This document shows positions 8,401-17,113 of a stretch of 21,662 nt of DNA, piece by piece. Under the pieces are notes generated by a model that saw nothing but the letters and a program-made list of their open reading frames with translations, had not been told where the DNA came from and did not search any database. The position numbers and the translations under genes are program-made. The DNA comes from Pseudomonadota bacterium. Its GTDB lineage: Bacteria > Myxococcota > UBA9042 > PHBI01. The stretch spans positions 1 through 21,662 of the forward strand of contig SXIE01000123.1 in NCBI GenBank assembly GCA_005772945.1, written 5' to 3'. Position 1 is the first letter of the stretch; every line of letters begins with the position of its first letter.

Positions 8401-11400
8401 GCCTCGGGTCGCTCGAAGACGCGCGCGTTTACTATCACAAGGTGCGCGACGAGGAGTCGGAGCACCAGGAGGCGATCGACGCGCTCGAGCACATCTATGT
8501 CGAGCTCGATCGGGCCGAGGATCTCCTGAAGATCTACCGCGATCAGATCGATCTCGCGGCCGATCTCGACAAGAAGATCGACTACCTGTTCCGCACCTCG
8601 GACTTGCTCCGCGAGCGCCTGGAGCGCCTCGAGGACGCGATCCGACCGGCCGAGGAAGCGCTCGCGCTCAGGCCCGGGGACCTCGGCGCCATCCAACGTC
8701 TGGACGAGCTCTTCACCGCCACCGAGAAGTGGGAGGAGCTGGCGCAGACCCTCGAGGACACGATCCAAATCGTCGCGGCCGACCCCGCGCGCATCGTCAC
8801 CCTCAAGGTGAGATTGGCGGGCGTCTGGGAGCAGCACCTCGACCGGCCCGACACGGCGATCGATCTGTATGCGAGCGTATTCGAGCTCGACGCGAACAAC
8901 GAGGATGTGGTCGAGGCGTTGGAGCGGCTCTTCCAGAACGAGGAGCTGGCGCCGTCGATCGCGCCCATCCTGCAACCTTTCTATGAGCGCACCGAGCAGT
9001 GGAACAAGCTGGTCGACGTGTGCGCCGTGCGCGAGGGCGCCGCGGTCGGGCTGCAAGAAAAGGTCGATTGGAATTATCGCATTGCAGGCCTCTTCGAGCT
9101 CGAGCTCGGCCAGGCCGAGCAGGCGTTCCAGTATTTCGAGGCGGCCGCCAACCTGGATCCGGCCAGCGAGCGGACGGTCGGCGAGCTGCTGCGTTTGGCG
9201 GACGGGCTCGACAATCACGGCGAGCTCATCCACTTCCTGCAATCGATCGTCGAGGAGATCCCGTCGACGCCGCGGCGCATCGAGACGCACCGCACGATCG
9301 CATTCCTGGCGCGCGACAAGACGCGCGACCTGGCGGGCGCAGAGAAGCAGTTCAGGGCGATCCTCGACATCGATCCGGGCGACATGCCGGCGACCGATGC
9401 GCTCATCGCGCTCTACCGCGAGACGTCGAATCACGCGTCGCTGGTCGAGCTGCTGCTCAAGAAGGCGCCCATGGCGGGCGTGTCGCTGCAGCTGCGCAAC
9501 GACCTCTACGCCGAGGCCGGCGACATCGCGGCGAGCGTCTTGAATCAGCCCGAGCAGGCGATCGAGATCTGCGAGACGCTGCACTCGCTCGACCCGTCGG
9601 GGGACCGCGCGCTGGATGCGCTCGAGGCGCTGTACGAGCGCACCGAGGACTGGGAGAACCTGGTCCGCATCTACCGCGAGAAGATCGACCGCGCATCCGA
9701 CACGGACGGCAAGAAGCAGTTCGCGTTCCTGATGGGGCACGTGCAGGCCGACAAGGTCGGCTCGGCGGACGATGCGATCGCGACCTGGCACCAGGTGCTC
9801 GGGTGGGATCCGGCCGAGCGCGAGGCGCTCGGACAGCTCGACCGCCTCTACACGCTGCAGGGTGACTGGTTCAACCTGAAGGAGATCCTGCGCAAGCTGC
9901 AGGGCCTCGGGGCCGAGGGCGTTTCGACGGCCGAATGGGAAGCCGCGCAGTTCCGCATCGCCAAGCTGTACGAGAACGGCGAGCAGCTCGCCGATGTCGG
10001 GCAGGCGATCGAGGCGTACGGCGCGCTGCTCGATCGCAATCCGGAGCACGCCGAGGCGGCGAACGCGCTGGCGGTGCTGCTGGCCGAGCAGCCCGACCAC
10101 GCCGAGAAGGCGTTCGGGGTGCTGCGTCCGAACCTCGAGCTGCGCGAGGACTTCGAGGAACTCTGGAATCAATACGAGGTGTTGGCGGGTCACTTCGCGG
10201 ACGAGCCCGAGAAGAAGGTGACGACGCTGCACGCGATGGCGGACGTGGCCGAGATCCGTCTCGGCGATGCGGCGCGCGCACTCGATGCCCAGGCGCGGGC
10301 GTTCGTGATCTCGCCGCGCAACGAGCGGACCGTGGCCGAGCTCGAGCGGCTCGCCGAGACGCACGGCTTCTGGGAGGGCCTGGTCGGGATCTATCTGGAC
10401 CAGGCGGGGAGCGGCGAGGACGACATCCTCGCGCTGGCGCTGCGGCTCAAGGCGGGCGCGATCCTGATGGATCGCATCGGCGATGCCGAGCGCGCCTCCG
10501 CGACCTACGCGGCGGTCTACCAGGACCACCCCGAGCACCTCGAGGCCCAAGGGCGGCTTCACCGATTGTATGAGGCGCGCGAGCTGTGGCCCGAGCTGGC
10601 CGGCGTCCTCCGGCAGCAGGCGGACACCGAGGCCGAGACGGGCGCGCGCATCGTGCACCTCGAGAAGCTCGCCAAGACGGCCGAGGAGAAGCTGGGCGAT
10701 GCGCAGGGCGCGCTCGCGGCCTACACGGAAATCCTCGATCTCGATCGCACGTCGCCGCTGGCCGTACGCGAGCTCCGGCGGCTCTTCGAGGCGGGCGTCA
10801 ATCCGCTCGACATCGCCGAGCGCCTCGAGCCGATCTACCGCGATGCGGGCCGCTGGGACGAACTCGATAGCCTGCTCGAGCTGAAGCTGTCGGTCATCGA
10901 CGACCCCGTCGATCGCCTGCAGCTCATGCGCGACCTGGCGCGCCTCGCGCTCGACAAGCGCGAGCGTCCGATCGACGCGCTCGACTGGTACGGTCGCGCG
11001 TTCCAGCTCGACACCGAGGACGACGGGCTGCTCACCGAGATGGACCGCCTGGCGGGCCAGACCAGCGAGTGGACGCGCTTGGTGGAGTACGTGTGGGCGG
11101 CGGCCGAGGTGGCGAGCGAGACGGAGCGCAAGGTGGCTCTGTGGCAGCGCGCGGCGGCCGCGGCACGCGACCAGATCAACGACCCGGCCGAGGCCGAGCG
11201 GATCTTCCGACTCGTGCTCGCGGTCGAACCGCACAACGTCGAAGCCCTGCGGGCGGTCGACAAGCTCCTGGTGGCGGCCGATCGCGCGGCCGATCTCGAG
11301 CCGATCCTGGTGGCCGAGACGGCGGCCGACGACCTCTTCGACGACGAGCGCGTGACGGTCTGGACGCGCCTTGCCGAACTCTATCGCGACCGCCTGGCGC

Positions 11401-14400
11401 GCCGCGTCGACGCGGTCCACGCCTGGCGGCAGGTGCTCGAGCTGCAGGAGATGAACGAGGGGGCGCTGCGCGCTCTCCAGACGATGTACCTCGAGGACGA
11501 GCAGTGGCCCGAGCTGTTCGACATCCTGCAGCGGCTCGCCGATCTCTCGCGTGACCCGGCGCAGCGCGTCGACTTCTTCGCGGACATGGCGAACATCGCT
11601 GAGACAGCGCTGGCCAATCCCAAGCGGGCCATCGAGCTGTGGGAAGAGGTGCTGGTCATCAAGTCGAACGACGACCAGGCCGTGCACGAGCTCGAGCGCC
11701 TCCTCGAGGGTGAGGAGAATTGGCAGGGCCTGGCCGAGGCGTACGAGCGCGAGCTGCGCATGGGCACGGCCGACAAGGAGCGGCGCCTGACGCTGTTCAA
11801 GGCGCTCGGGCGGCTCTGGCAGGGGCAGCTCGACGATCCGTTCCAGGCGCAGGGCGCGTGGGAGCGGGCGCGGGCTGAGGAGCCGTTCGATCGCGAGGCG
11901 CTCGACGCCTTGCGCGGGCTGCATCAGGCGTCCGGTAACGACCAGGCGCGGGCGGAGATCCTGGAGGCGGCGCTGGCCTCCGAGAACTACGACCAGCCCG
12001 AGCAGCTCGCCCTCTGGCGCGAGCTGGCCGAGGTGCGCACGGACGTCTTCGGCGACCGCCCGGCGGCGATTGAGGCCTGGCGCGCGGTCCTCGCGCTCGA
12101 GACCGAGGACGCGCAGGCGATCGAGAACCTCGAGACGCTTTACGAGAATACCGGGCGCTGGAGCGATCTCGTCGAGCTCTTCCGCAAGAAGCTCGATCTC
12201 ATCCCGGACGAGGACGATCGCGTCGAGACGTGGCTCCAGATCGGCCAGATCCAGCAGGACAACCTGCAGTCGGCCGAGGATGCGGCCCAGACCTATCGCG
12301 ATGTGCTCGCCTTCCGCCCGTCGGAGCTCGAGGCGTCGCGTCGTCTCGAGGTCATCTACGAGTCGCTCTCGCAGTGGCGGCAGCTCGCGGAGCTCCTGCT
12401 CGATCGCGGCAATCACCTCGCGGAGACCGACGACAAGCTGCAGAACTGCCTCAAGCTGGCGACGGTCTACGAGCAGCGTCTGTCGGCTCCCGAGGACGCG
12501 TTCATCGTGCTCGAGACAGCCAATCAGCTGGTCCCCGAGGATGCGCACGTGCTCGCCGAGCTCGAGCGCCTGGCGGCCGTGACGGCGCTCTGGAAGGAAC
12601 TCCACGAGGTCTACGAGGCGACGCTGGCGCACCTCGAAGACGACCTCGCGATTTCGGTGATGCTGAAGTCGGCGACGGTCGTACGCGATCGTCTGAGCGA
12701 CGCGCCGGCGGCCATCACGCTGTTCGAGCGGGCCTTGGCGGCCCAGACGGACAACGAGCAGGCGCTGCGGGCCCTCATCGCGCTCGACGAGAGCGAGCAG
12801 CGCTGGCAGCCGCTGGTCGACGTGCTCTATGGCCTCGCCGAGGTGACGCCCGACTACGCCGAGCGCGGCCGCCTCTTCCGCAAGATCGCCGAGGTCCAGG
12901 AGCTCAAGCTCGCCAGCCTCGACAAGGCCGTCAAGGCCTGGGAAGAGGCGCTCGATCTCGACGAGACGGACAAGGAATGCCTGAGCGCGCTCGAGCGGCT
13001 GCAGATCGCGCGACGCGATTGGAAGGCCCTCATCGCGATCTACGATCGTCGCTGCGGCGTGGAGCCCGAGCGCGAGACCGAGCTGCGGCTGCAGATCGGC
13101 GGCATCCTCGAGCAGTACCTGCGCCAGATCGACGACGCGATCGAAGTCTACGAAGAGGTCCTGCGCATCGACCCCAGCAACGAGGTGGCGCTGGCGCGGC
13201 TCGAGGCGCTCTACGGCGAGCGCGAGGACTACGACCGCTTGCTCGACGTGTACGAGCGGGCCTACGACGCCGCGCGCACCGACGAAGAGCGGCTGCGGAT
13301 GGCCAAGAATGCGGCGATCCTGCATGAGGGCTACCGCAACGACCTGCGCTCGGCGGCCGAGCAATGGCAGCGCGTCCTGGCGTTGAAGGCGGACGACCTC
13401 GAGGCCTTCGAGGCGCTCGTCAAGATCTACACCGAGCGCCGCGAGTGGGACGACCTCATCAAGATCTACGAGCTGCGCTACGAGACCGCCGACGCGAGCG
13501 ACGGGCGCGCGGATGCCCTGCGGGCGATGGCCGAGGTCTACCGCGACCGCATCGACGACGTCGACAACGCGATCCAGATGTACGAGCGCGTGCTGCTCGA
13601 GCGGCGCACGGACCGCGCCTCGCTCGATGCCCTGGATGGGCTGTACGCGACGCAGGGCCAGTGGGATCAGGTCCTCGAGAACATCGAGCGCAAGCTCGAG
13701 CAGGAAAAGGACCTCGAAACGCGGGTCGGGCTCCTCTGCCGTCAGGGCGAGGTCGCCGCCAGCGAGCTGAGCGACCACTACCGGGCGGCCGCCAGCTACG
13801 GGCGCGTCCTCAAGGAGGCGCCCGGCAATGCGACGGCGGTCGACGCGCTGCTCGAGCTCTATCGGTCGGACGAGCGGTGGGACAAGGTCGTCGAGACCCT
13901 GACGCACAAGCTCCAGTATACCAAAAGCCCGATCGACCTCGCGACCCTCCACGTCGTGCTCGCCGAGACCTACAGCGAGAAGCTGAACCAGCCGGAGCTA
14001 GCGCTGCAGCACTTCGAGGCGGCCGAGCGCAGCGACCCCGAATCGCGTCGGGCCTTGGAGGCGCTCGCCGATCATTACATGCGGACGGCCTCGTGGGAGA
14101 AGGCCATGACGCGCCTCGAGGCGCTCGTCGATCGCACCGATCCGAACTCGGACAAGGCGCTGCTCGCGTCGATCCACAAGCGGCTCGGTCTTTGCGCCGA
14201 GGCCCTCTACCTCGACGACCAGGCGGTCGAGGACCTCGAGATGTCGGCGCGCCTCGTGCCGGCCGACCTCGACACGCTGCGGGCGCTCGGGCGCATCCAC
14301 TACAAGCGCAGCAACTTCCGCGAGGCCGAGCGTTACCTGCAGGAGGTCCTCGACAAGTACAAGCGCGACCTCTCGAGCGACGAGCAGGTCAAGGTGCTGA

Positions 14401-16277
14401 TGCAACTCGGCGAGAGCGCGCTCAAGTCCAAGAGCATGGACAAGGCGCAGATGTACCTGAAGCAGGTCGTCGCCGCGCAGCCCAACAACCCGCAGGCGAT
14501 CGAGAACATCATCACCGTGCTCAAGGAGTACGGCGAGTGGCAGAACATGCTGCGCTACCAGGAGCAGCTGCTGACGCTCAAGACCGACAAGCTCGAGCGC
14601 TACAAGATCTACCTCGAGATGGGCGAGGTGTACCTGCAGCACGTGCGCGACCGCAAGAAGGCCATCGAAGCCTATCGCGGCGCCCTCGACCTCGACATCT
14701 TCCCGAAGCAGCCGGCGCTCAAGCTCGTCGAAATTCATTTGAGTGCAAACGAATTCGACGACGCCATCCGCAACCTGAATCGCCTCATCAAGCTCGAGGA
14801 CGAGCCCAAGCGGAAGGCGCAGTTCGCGTACATGGCCGCGGTCGTCTACCGCGACCAGCTGCAGGATCCGAACGAGGCGGTGAAGTACTTCAACCTCTCG
14901 CTGGACCACAATACGGATAACCTGCAGGCCTTCCGCATCGTCGACGAGCTGCTCACGAAGGGGCGCGACTGGAAGGCGCTCGAGCAGAACTACCGCCGCA
15001 TGATCCAGCGTGTGCGCGACTCGCAGGAAGCGTCGCCGAGCACCGACGCGATCCTCTTCAAGCTGTTCGAAGGGCTCGGCGAGATCTATCGCAGCCGCTT
15101 GAAACAACTCGACAAAGCGGTCGCCAGCTTCGAGCTCGCGCGTGAGAAGCGCCCCGACGAGCAGCGCATCCGCGAGATCCTTGCGAGCCTCTACGAGGTC
15201 AGCCAGGACGGCATCGACAAGGCGATCACCGAGCACCGCTGGCTCATCGCGCAGCGGCCCGATCGCTTCGAGAGCTACCACAAGCTGGTGGAGCTCTATC
15301 GCAAGGCGCAGCGCCCGGACGCCGCCTGGTGTACGGCCGGCCTCCTCGTCACGCTCGGGCAGGCCGGCGACGCCGAGCGCGCGTTCTATGATCGATACCT
15401 CGCGTCCTCGATGGCGGACCCGAACCGCGTCATCGACCACACGACCTGGGGCCACGCGATCATGTCGCGCATGGAGGATCCCGAGCTCGGGCGCGTGCTC
15501 GAGATCGTCTACATCGGCCTCGGCAAGAACCTCGCGGCGCGCAACCGCAAGGAGTACGCCTTCAAGAAGAAGAACTGGATGGAGGCGGACGACGAGCTCC
15601 TCATCGCGCACGTCATCCGCAACGTCCTCAAGATGTTCGGCATGCAGGCGCCCGAGATCTACAAGGGCGAGGAGCCCAGCGGTATCGAGATCCTCCTGAC
15701 GAACCCGCCGATCCTGCGGATCGGCACCGACTTCCACAAGGGCCGCAGCGAGAAGGAGCTCGCGTTCATCGTCGCCAAGCGGCTGACCTACTTCCAGCCG
15801 GCGCACGTCATCGCGAACCTCTACCCGCGCGAGGCGCTCGAGAGTCTCTATCTCGGGGCCGCGAGCCTGGTCGACCCGGCCTACCAGATCCCGATGAAGG
15901 ACGACGTCGATCCCATGCGCAAGCAGGAGATCGTGAAGGGGGCGGCCGACATCCGCGCCATTCTCGAGAAGTCGCTCACGCCGCAACTCCGCCAGCAGCT
16001 GAGCGACACGATGCGCAGCTACTGGAAGCGCTCGCCGACGCCCGATCTCGGGAAATGGCATCGCGCGATCGAGCTGACCGCGAACCACGCAGGCCTGATG
16101 GCCTGCGGTGACATCGCGCTCGTCGGGCAGCTGCTCAAGGGCGAAACGATAGGGCTCTCGAAGCTCAAGTCCTCGGACAAGCTCAAGGACATCGTTCACT
16201 ACATCGTCAGCGAGCCCTATCTGCAGCTCCGCAAGCAGCTGAACCTGCAGATCGACTACAGCGACCTGCTCGGCTGA
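5433..16277 (+). CDS. Giant TPR-repeat protein with degenerate M48-like C-terminal domain
   Basis: A 3,614-residue protein starting at an ATG with GAGGAG nine bases upstream. It has no signal peptide or membrane segment, so it is probably cytoplasmic. From about residue 190 to 3290 I count about 43 units marked by a turn such as YENTGRWSDLVELFRKKL. Measured neighbours are 72-74 residues apart, so each unit corresponds to two TPR-like hairpins; the consensus is W-x-x-L, then a helix, then A-(I/V)-x-x-(Y/W)-x-x-(V/L)-L-x-x-(D/E)-P, then AL-x-x-L-x-x-(L/I)-(Y/F). Such a solenoid is a protein-binding scaffold. From about 3340 the repeats stop. Residues 3400-3570 resemble an M48 metallopeptidase core: EKELAFIVAKRLTY sits where (D/E)ELA-x-VLAHE-x-x-H is expected, and ELTANHAGL where E-x-x-x-D is expected, so catalytic His residues are absent. 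Size and architecture recall AgmK/GltI of myxobacterial gliding, a weak hypothesis. Its stop overlaps the rsmI ATG by one base. Confidence 0.93.
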   Translation: MTADLLHAVEANPQDLKAFEALIKACVAADDRDTLEIVYAKVPRWAPEGAQSPMVRVLSQHARTAASVDLQTWLNYKNGLLLWKGFGDQQMAEMAFRRVETLPNGPESAELLRSFYVEFYSAQNNWRRLEQVLSEPQKGGIEDPVEARRFLARLAEEKKQDEKAIQFWQELRKLVPEDDEAEQALRRLYAAVGKWHAMVELLKERFDRLGPADVDDKILLLMEMIDIYKGKMNAAAKVVSSWQAILEIDHGNVSALDALAAEYTEMKRWPDLVKVLQQKVEHESNTKKLVELHTQIAGIMIERFSNTSEAIKHYEAILSHEPENREAIRVLKDIYDQRRDYDAYVAISEREIGLLGDGKERHKRLVELAKLASEKLRKPHTPIALWERVLEAEPNHHEALTQLEGWFEREKNWARLAEVLEQRVALEKEVATQVHLLDTLGVIASTRLEDQARAADVWRQILVRDRDHRKAQTELKKKYIAEHDWDGLEWFFRNYGDIHEWVRTLEGQVKAVEESEEKVQLLYKAAAVWRDELKDTRRAVKNLEAVLELEPRHAETARMLVPIYTELGSWRELPNVYEIALEATEDTNDRRDLLLKLADVQEQKLDNTEAAFFAYVQAVSENPSAVELHGKLKQLAEGSSNWESYVYVLQDAVDHIELDQSRVEVLLEIGNCYRDRLGAPETALTFFNRVLAFDPYNRVALDRAEAAFEATGRYDQLIVIYQKRLGMGGSADERMGTLFRLANTWRHLVKANDEAEAVLLEMLEDFPSEQKVHDALIEIYLEEARYAELREVLEKKCQVLTTAAAASDVLADIECQLGMLTYGTFGDDAVSAAIDRYEAALKHDAHHETSIAQLEQLLTDEGERLRISKILGPVYENRMAWGELSQMLELQVVAAQADDDTQSQIELLTRLTALYQGRLRNDDLAWRTYGRLFALRPEGGDVRGAFQALTTKLDRWKELVTLYSWEADQPADKESRLAIKLEVARAWHQRLGSLEDARVYYHKVRDEESEHQEAIDALEHIYVELDRAEDLLKIYRDQIDLAADLDKKIDYLFRTSDLLRERLERLEDAIRPAEEALALRPGDLGAIQRLDELFTATEKWEELAQTLEDTIQIVAADPARIVTLKVRLAGVWEQHLDRPDTAIDLYASVFELDANNEDVVEALERLFQNEELAPSIAPILQPFYERTEQWNKLVDVCAVREGAAVGLQEKVDWNYRIAGLFELELGQAEQAFQYFEAAANLDPASERTVGELLRLADGLDNHGELIHFLQSIVEEIPSTPRRIETHRTIAFLARDKTRDLAGAEKQFRAILDIDPGDMPATDALIALYRETSNHASLVELLLKKAPMAGVSLQLRNDLYAEAGDIAASVLNQPEQAIEICETLHSLDPSGDRALDALEALYERTEDWENLVRIYREKIDRASDTDGKKQFAFLMGHVQADKVGSADDAIATWHQVLGWDPAEREALGQLDRLYTLQGDWFNLKEILRKLQGLGAEGVSTAEWEAAQFRIAKLYENGEQLADVGQAIEAYGALLDRNPEHAEAANALAVLLAEQPDHAEKAFGVLRPNLELREDFEELWNQYEVLAGHFADEPEKKVTTLHAMADVAEIRLGDAARALDAQARAFVISPRNERTVAELERLAETHGFWEGLVGIYLDQAGSGEDDILALALRLKAGAILMDRIGDAERASATYAAVYQDHPEHLEAQGRLHRLYEARELWPELAGVLRQQADTEAETGARIVHLEKLAKTAEEKLGDAQGALAAYTEILDLDRTSPLAVRELRRLFEAGVNPLDIAERLEPIYRDAGRWDELDSLLELKLSVIDDPVDRLQLMRDLARLALDKRERPIDALDWYGRAFQLDTEDDGLLTEMDRLAGQTSEWTRLVEYVWAAAEVASETERKVALWQRAAAAARDQINDPAEAERIFRLVLAVEPHNVEALRAVDKLLVAADRAADLEPILVAETAADDLFDDERVTVWTRLAELYRDRLARRVDAVHAWRQVLELQEMNEGALRALQTMYLEDEQWPELFDILQRLADLSRDPAQRVDFFADMANIAETALANPKRAIELWEEVLVIKSNDDQAVHELERLLEGEENWQGLAEAYERELRMGTADKERRLTLFKALGRLWQGQLDDPFQAQGAWERARAEEPFDREALDALRGLHQASGNDQARAEILEAALASENYDQPEQLALWRELAEVRTDVFGDRPAAIEAWRAVLALETEDAQAIENLETLYENTGRWSDLVELFRKKLDLIPDEDDRVETWLQIGQIQQDNLQSAEDAAQTYRDVLAFRPSELEASRRLEVIYESLSQWRQLAELLLDRGNHLAETDDKLQNCLKLATVYEQRLSAPEDAFIVLETANQLVPEDAHVLAELERLAAVTALWKELHEVYEATLAHLEDDLAISVMLKSATVVRDRLSDAPAAITLFERALAAQTDNEQALRALIALDESEQRWQPLVDVLYGLAEVTPDYAERGRLFRKIAEVQELKLASLDKAVKAWEEALDLDETDKECLSALERLQIARRDWKALIAIYDRRCGVEPERETELRLQIGGILEQYLRQIDDAIEVYEEVLRIDPSNEVALARLEALYGEREDYDRLLDVYERAYDAARTDEERLRMAKNAAILHEGYRNDLRSAAEQWQRVLALKADDLEAFEALVKIYTERREWDDLIKIYELRYETADASDGRADALRAMAEVYRDRIDDVDNAIQMYERVLLERRTDRASLDALDGLYATQGQWDQVLENIERKLEQEKDLETRVGLLCRQGEVAASELSDHYRAAASYGRVLKEAPGNATAVDALLELYRSDERWDKVVETLTHKLQYTKSPIDLATLHVVLAETYSEKLNQPELALQHFEAAERSDPESRRALEALADHYMRTASWEKAMTRLEALVDRTDPNSDKALLASIHKRLGLCAEALYLDDQAVEDLEMSARLVPADLDTLRALGRIHYKRSNFREAERYLQEVLDKYKRDLSSDEQVKVLMQLGESALKSKSMDKAQMYLKQVVAAQPNNPQAIENIITVLKEYGEWQNMLRYQEQLLTLKTDKLERYKIYLEMGEVYLQHVRDRKKAIEAYRGALDLDIFPKQPALKLVEIHLSANEFDDAIRNLNRLIKLEDEPKRKAQFAYMAAVVYRDQLQDPNEAVKYFNLSLDHNTDNLQAFRIVDELLTKGRDWKALEQNYRRMIQRVRDSQEASPSTDAILFKLFEGLGEIYRSRLKQLDKAVASFELAREKRPDEQRIREILASLYEVSQDGIDKAITEHRWLIAQRPDRFESYHKLVELYRKAQRPDAAWCTAGLLVTLGQAGDAERAFYDRYLASSMADPNRVIDHTTWGHAIMSRMEDPELGRVLEIVYIGLGKNLAARNRKEYAFKKKNWMEADDELLIAHVIRNVLKMFGMQAPEIYKGEEPSGIEILLTNPPILRIGTDFHKGRSEKELAFIVAKRLTYFQPAHVIANLYPREALESLYLGAASLVDPAYQIPMKDDVDPMRKQEIVKGAADIRAILEKSLTPQLRQQLSDTMRSYWKRSPTPDLGKWHRAIELTANHAGLMACGDIALVGQLLKGETIGLSKLKSSDKLKDIVHYIVSEPYLQLRKQLNLQIDYSDLLG

Positions 16278-17113
16278 TGCACGTCTCGCCCGCGACGCTC
16301 TATGTCGTTGCGACGCCGATCGGGAACCTCGGTGACATGACGTATCGGGCGGTCGCCGTGCTCGGCGCGGTCGACCGCATCCTCTGCGAGGATACGCGCA
16401 AGACCGGCACGCTCTGCGAGCACTTCGAGTGCCGGCGGCCACTCGTGCGTTTCGATGCAAACGTCGAGCACGACCGACTCGACGACGCCCTCGCGTGGCT
16501 CGCGGCCGGCGAGGCGCTCGCGCTGGTCTCGGACGCCGGGACGCCGGCGCTCTCCGATCCCGGGCAACGCCTCGTGCGCGCCGCCTGGGAGGCGGGCTAT
16601 CGCGTGGTCCCGGTCCCCGGCGCCTCGGCGCTCACCGCCGCTATCTCGGCGTCGGGCCTCGGTGCCGGCGGCTTCACGTTCGGCGGCTTCCTGCCCAAAG
16701 CGAGCGAGGCGCGCCAGAAGCTATTCGCCGCACTCGCGCCCGGCGTTCATGCCTACTTCGTCCCGGCGCGTGACCTCGCCGAGGTTGCGGGCGAAATGGT
16801 TGGTGTACAAACCATTTCGGAGGTCGCCATCGCCCGTGAGCTCACCAAGATTCACGAGACCTTCTATCGGGGCGTCCCCGCCGAGGTCGCGCCGCGCCTG
16901 GCCGCGAACCCGGAGTCAGGCCTCGGCGAGGCGGTGCTCGTCTTCGAGGTGACCGCCTCCGCCACCGACGACGCTGCGATCGCGCGTGCGCTCCGCAGCG
17001 CCCTGGCGACCGGCGCCTCCGCGCGCGACGCCGCCCACACGGTCGCCGAGGCGCTCGGGATCCCGCGTCGGCGCGCCTACCAGCTGGCCCTGTCGCTTCC
17101 GAAAGAAGCGTGA
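16277..17113 (+). CDS. rsmI: 16S rRNA (cytidine(1402)-2'-O)-methyltransferase RsmI
   Basis: A 278-residue SAM-dependent methyltransferase of the tetrapyrrole-methylase fold, the usual length for RsmI. It 2'-O-methylates C1402 in the decoding centre of 16S rRNA, acting with RsmH, which methylates N4 of the same base. Signature motifs are all present: VATPIGNLGD (residues 11-20), CEDTR (ending 41), SDAGTPALSDPG (85-96), PVPGASA (112-118) and GGFLP (136-140), and the C-terminal helical region is complete. The ATG shares its first base with the TGA of the giant TPR gene (TGATG), a classic sign of translational coupling, and no other Shine-Dalgarno decides the start. Its own stop overlaps the GTG start of the exonuclease gene. 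Confidence 0.97.
   Translation: MHVSPATLYVVATPIGNLGDMTYRAVAVLGAVDRILCEDTRKTGTLCEHFECRRPLVRFDANVEHDRLDDALAWLAAGEALALVSDAGTPALSDPGQRLVRAAWEAGYRVVPVPGASALTAAISASGLGAGGFTFGGFLPKASEARQKLFAALAPGVHAYFVPARDLAEVAGEMVGVQTISEVAIARELTKIHETFYRGVPAEVAPRLAANPESGLGEAVLVFEVTASATDDAAIARALRSALATGASARDAAHTVAEALGIPRRRAYQLALSLPKEA

Noticed and set aside
5103..13952. 2,949-codon open frame on the minus strand opposite the giant TPR gene
   Set aside because: It is in codon register with the TPR gene, so it is open merely because that gene avoids TTA/CTA/TCA. It has no recognisable domain, and its Leu/Arg/Val/Glu repeats mirror the sense repeats.
13998..16460. 820-codon minus-strand open frame
   Set aside because: It is the continuation of the same antisense effect beyond the single CTA codon, running out of the TPR gene into rsmI, with no family similarity.
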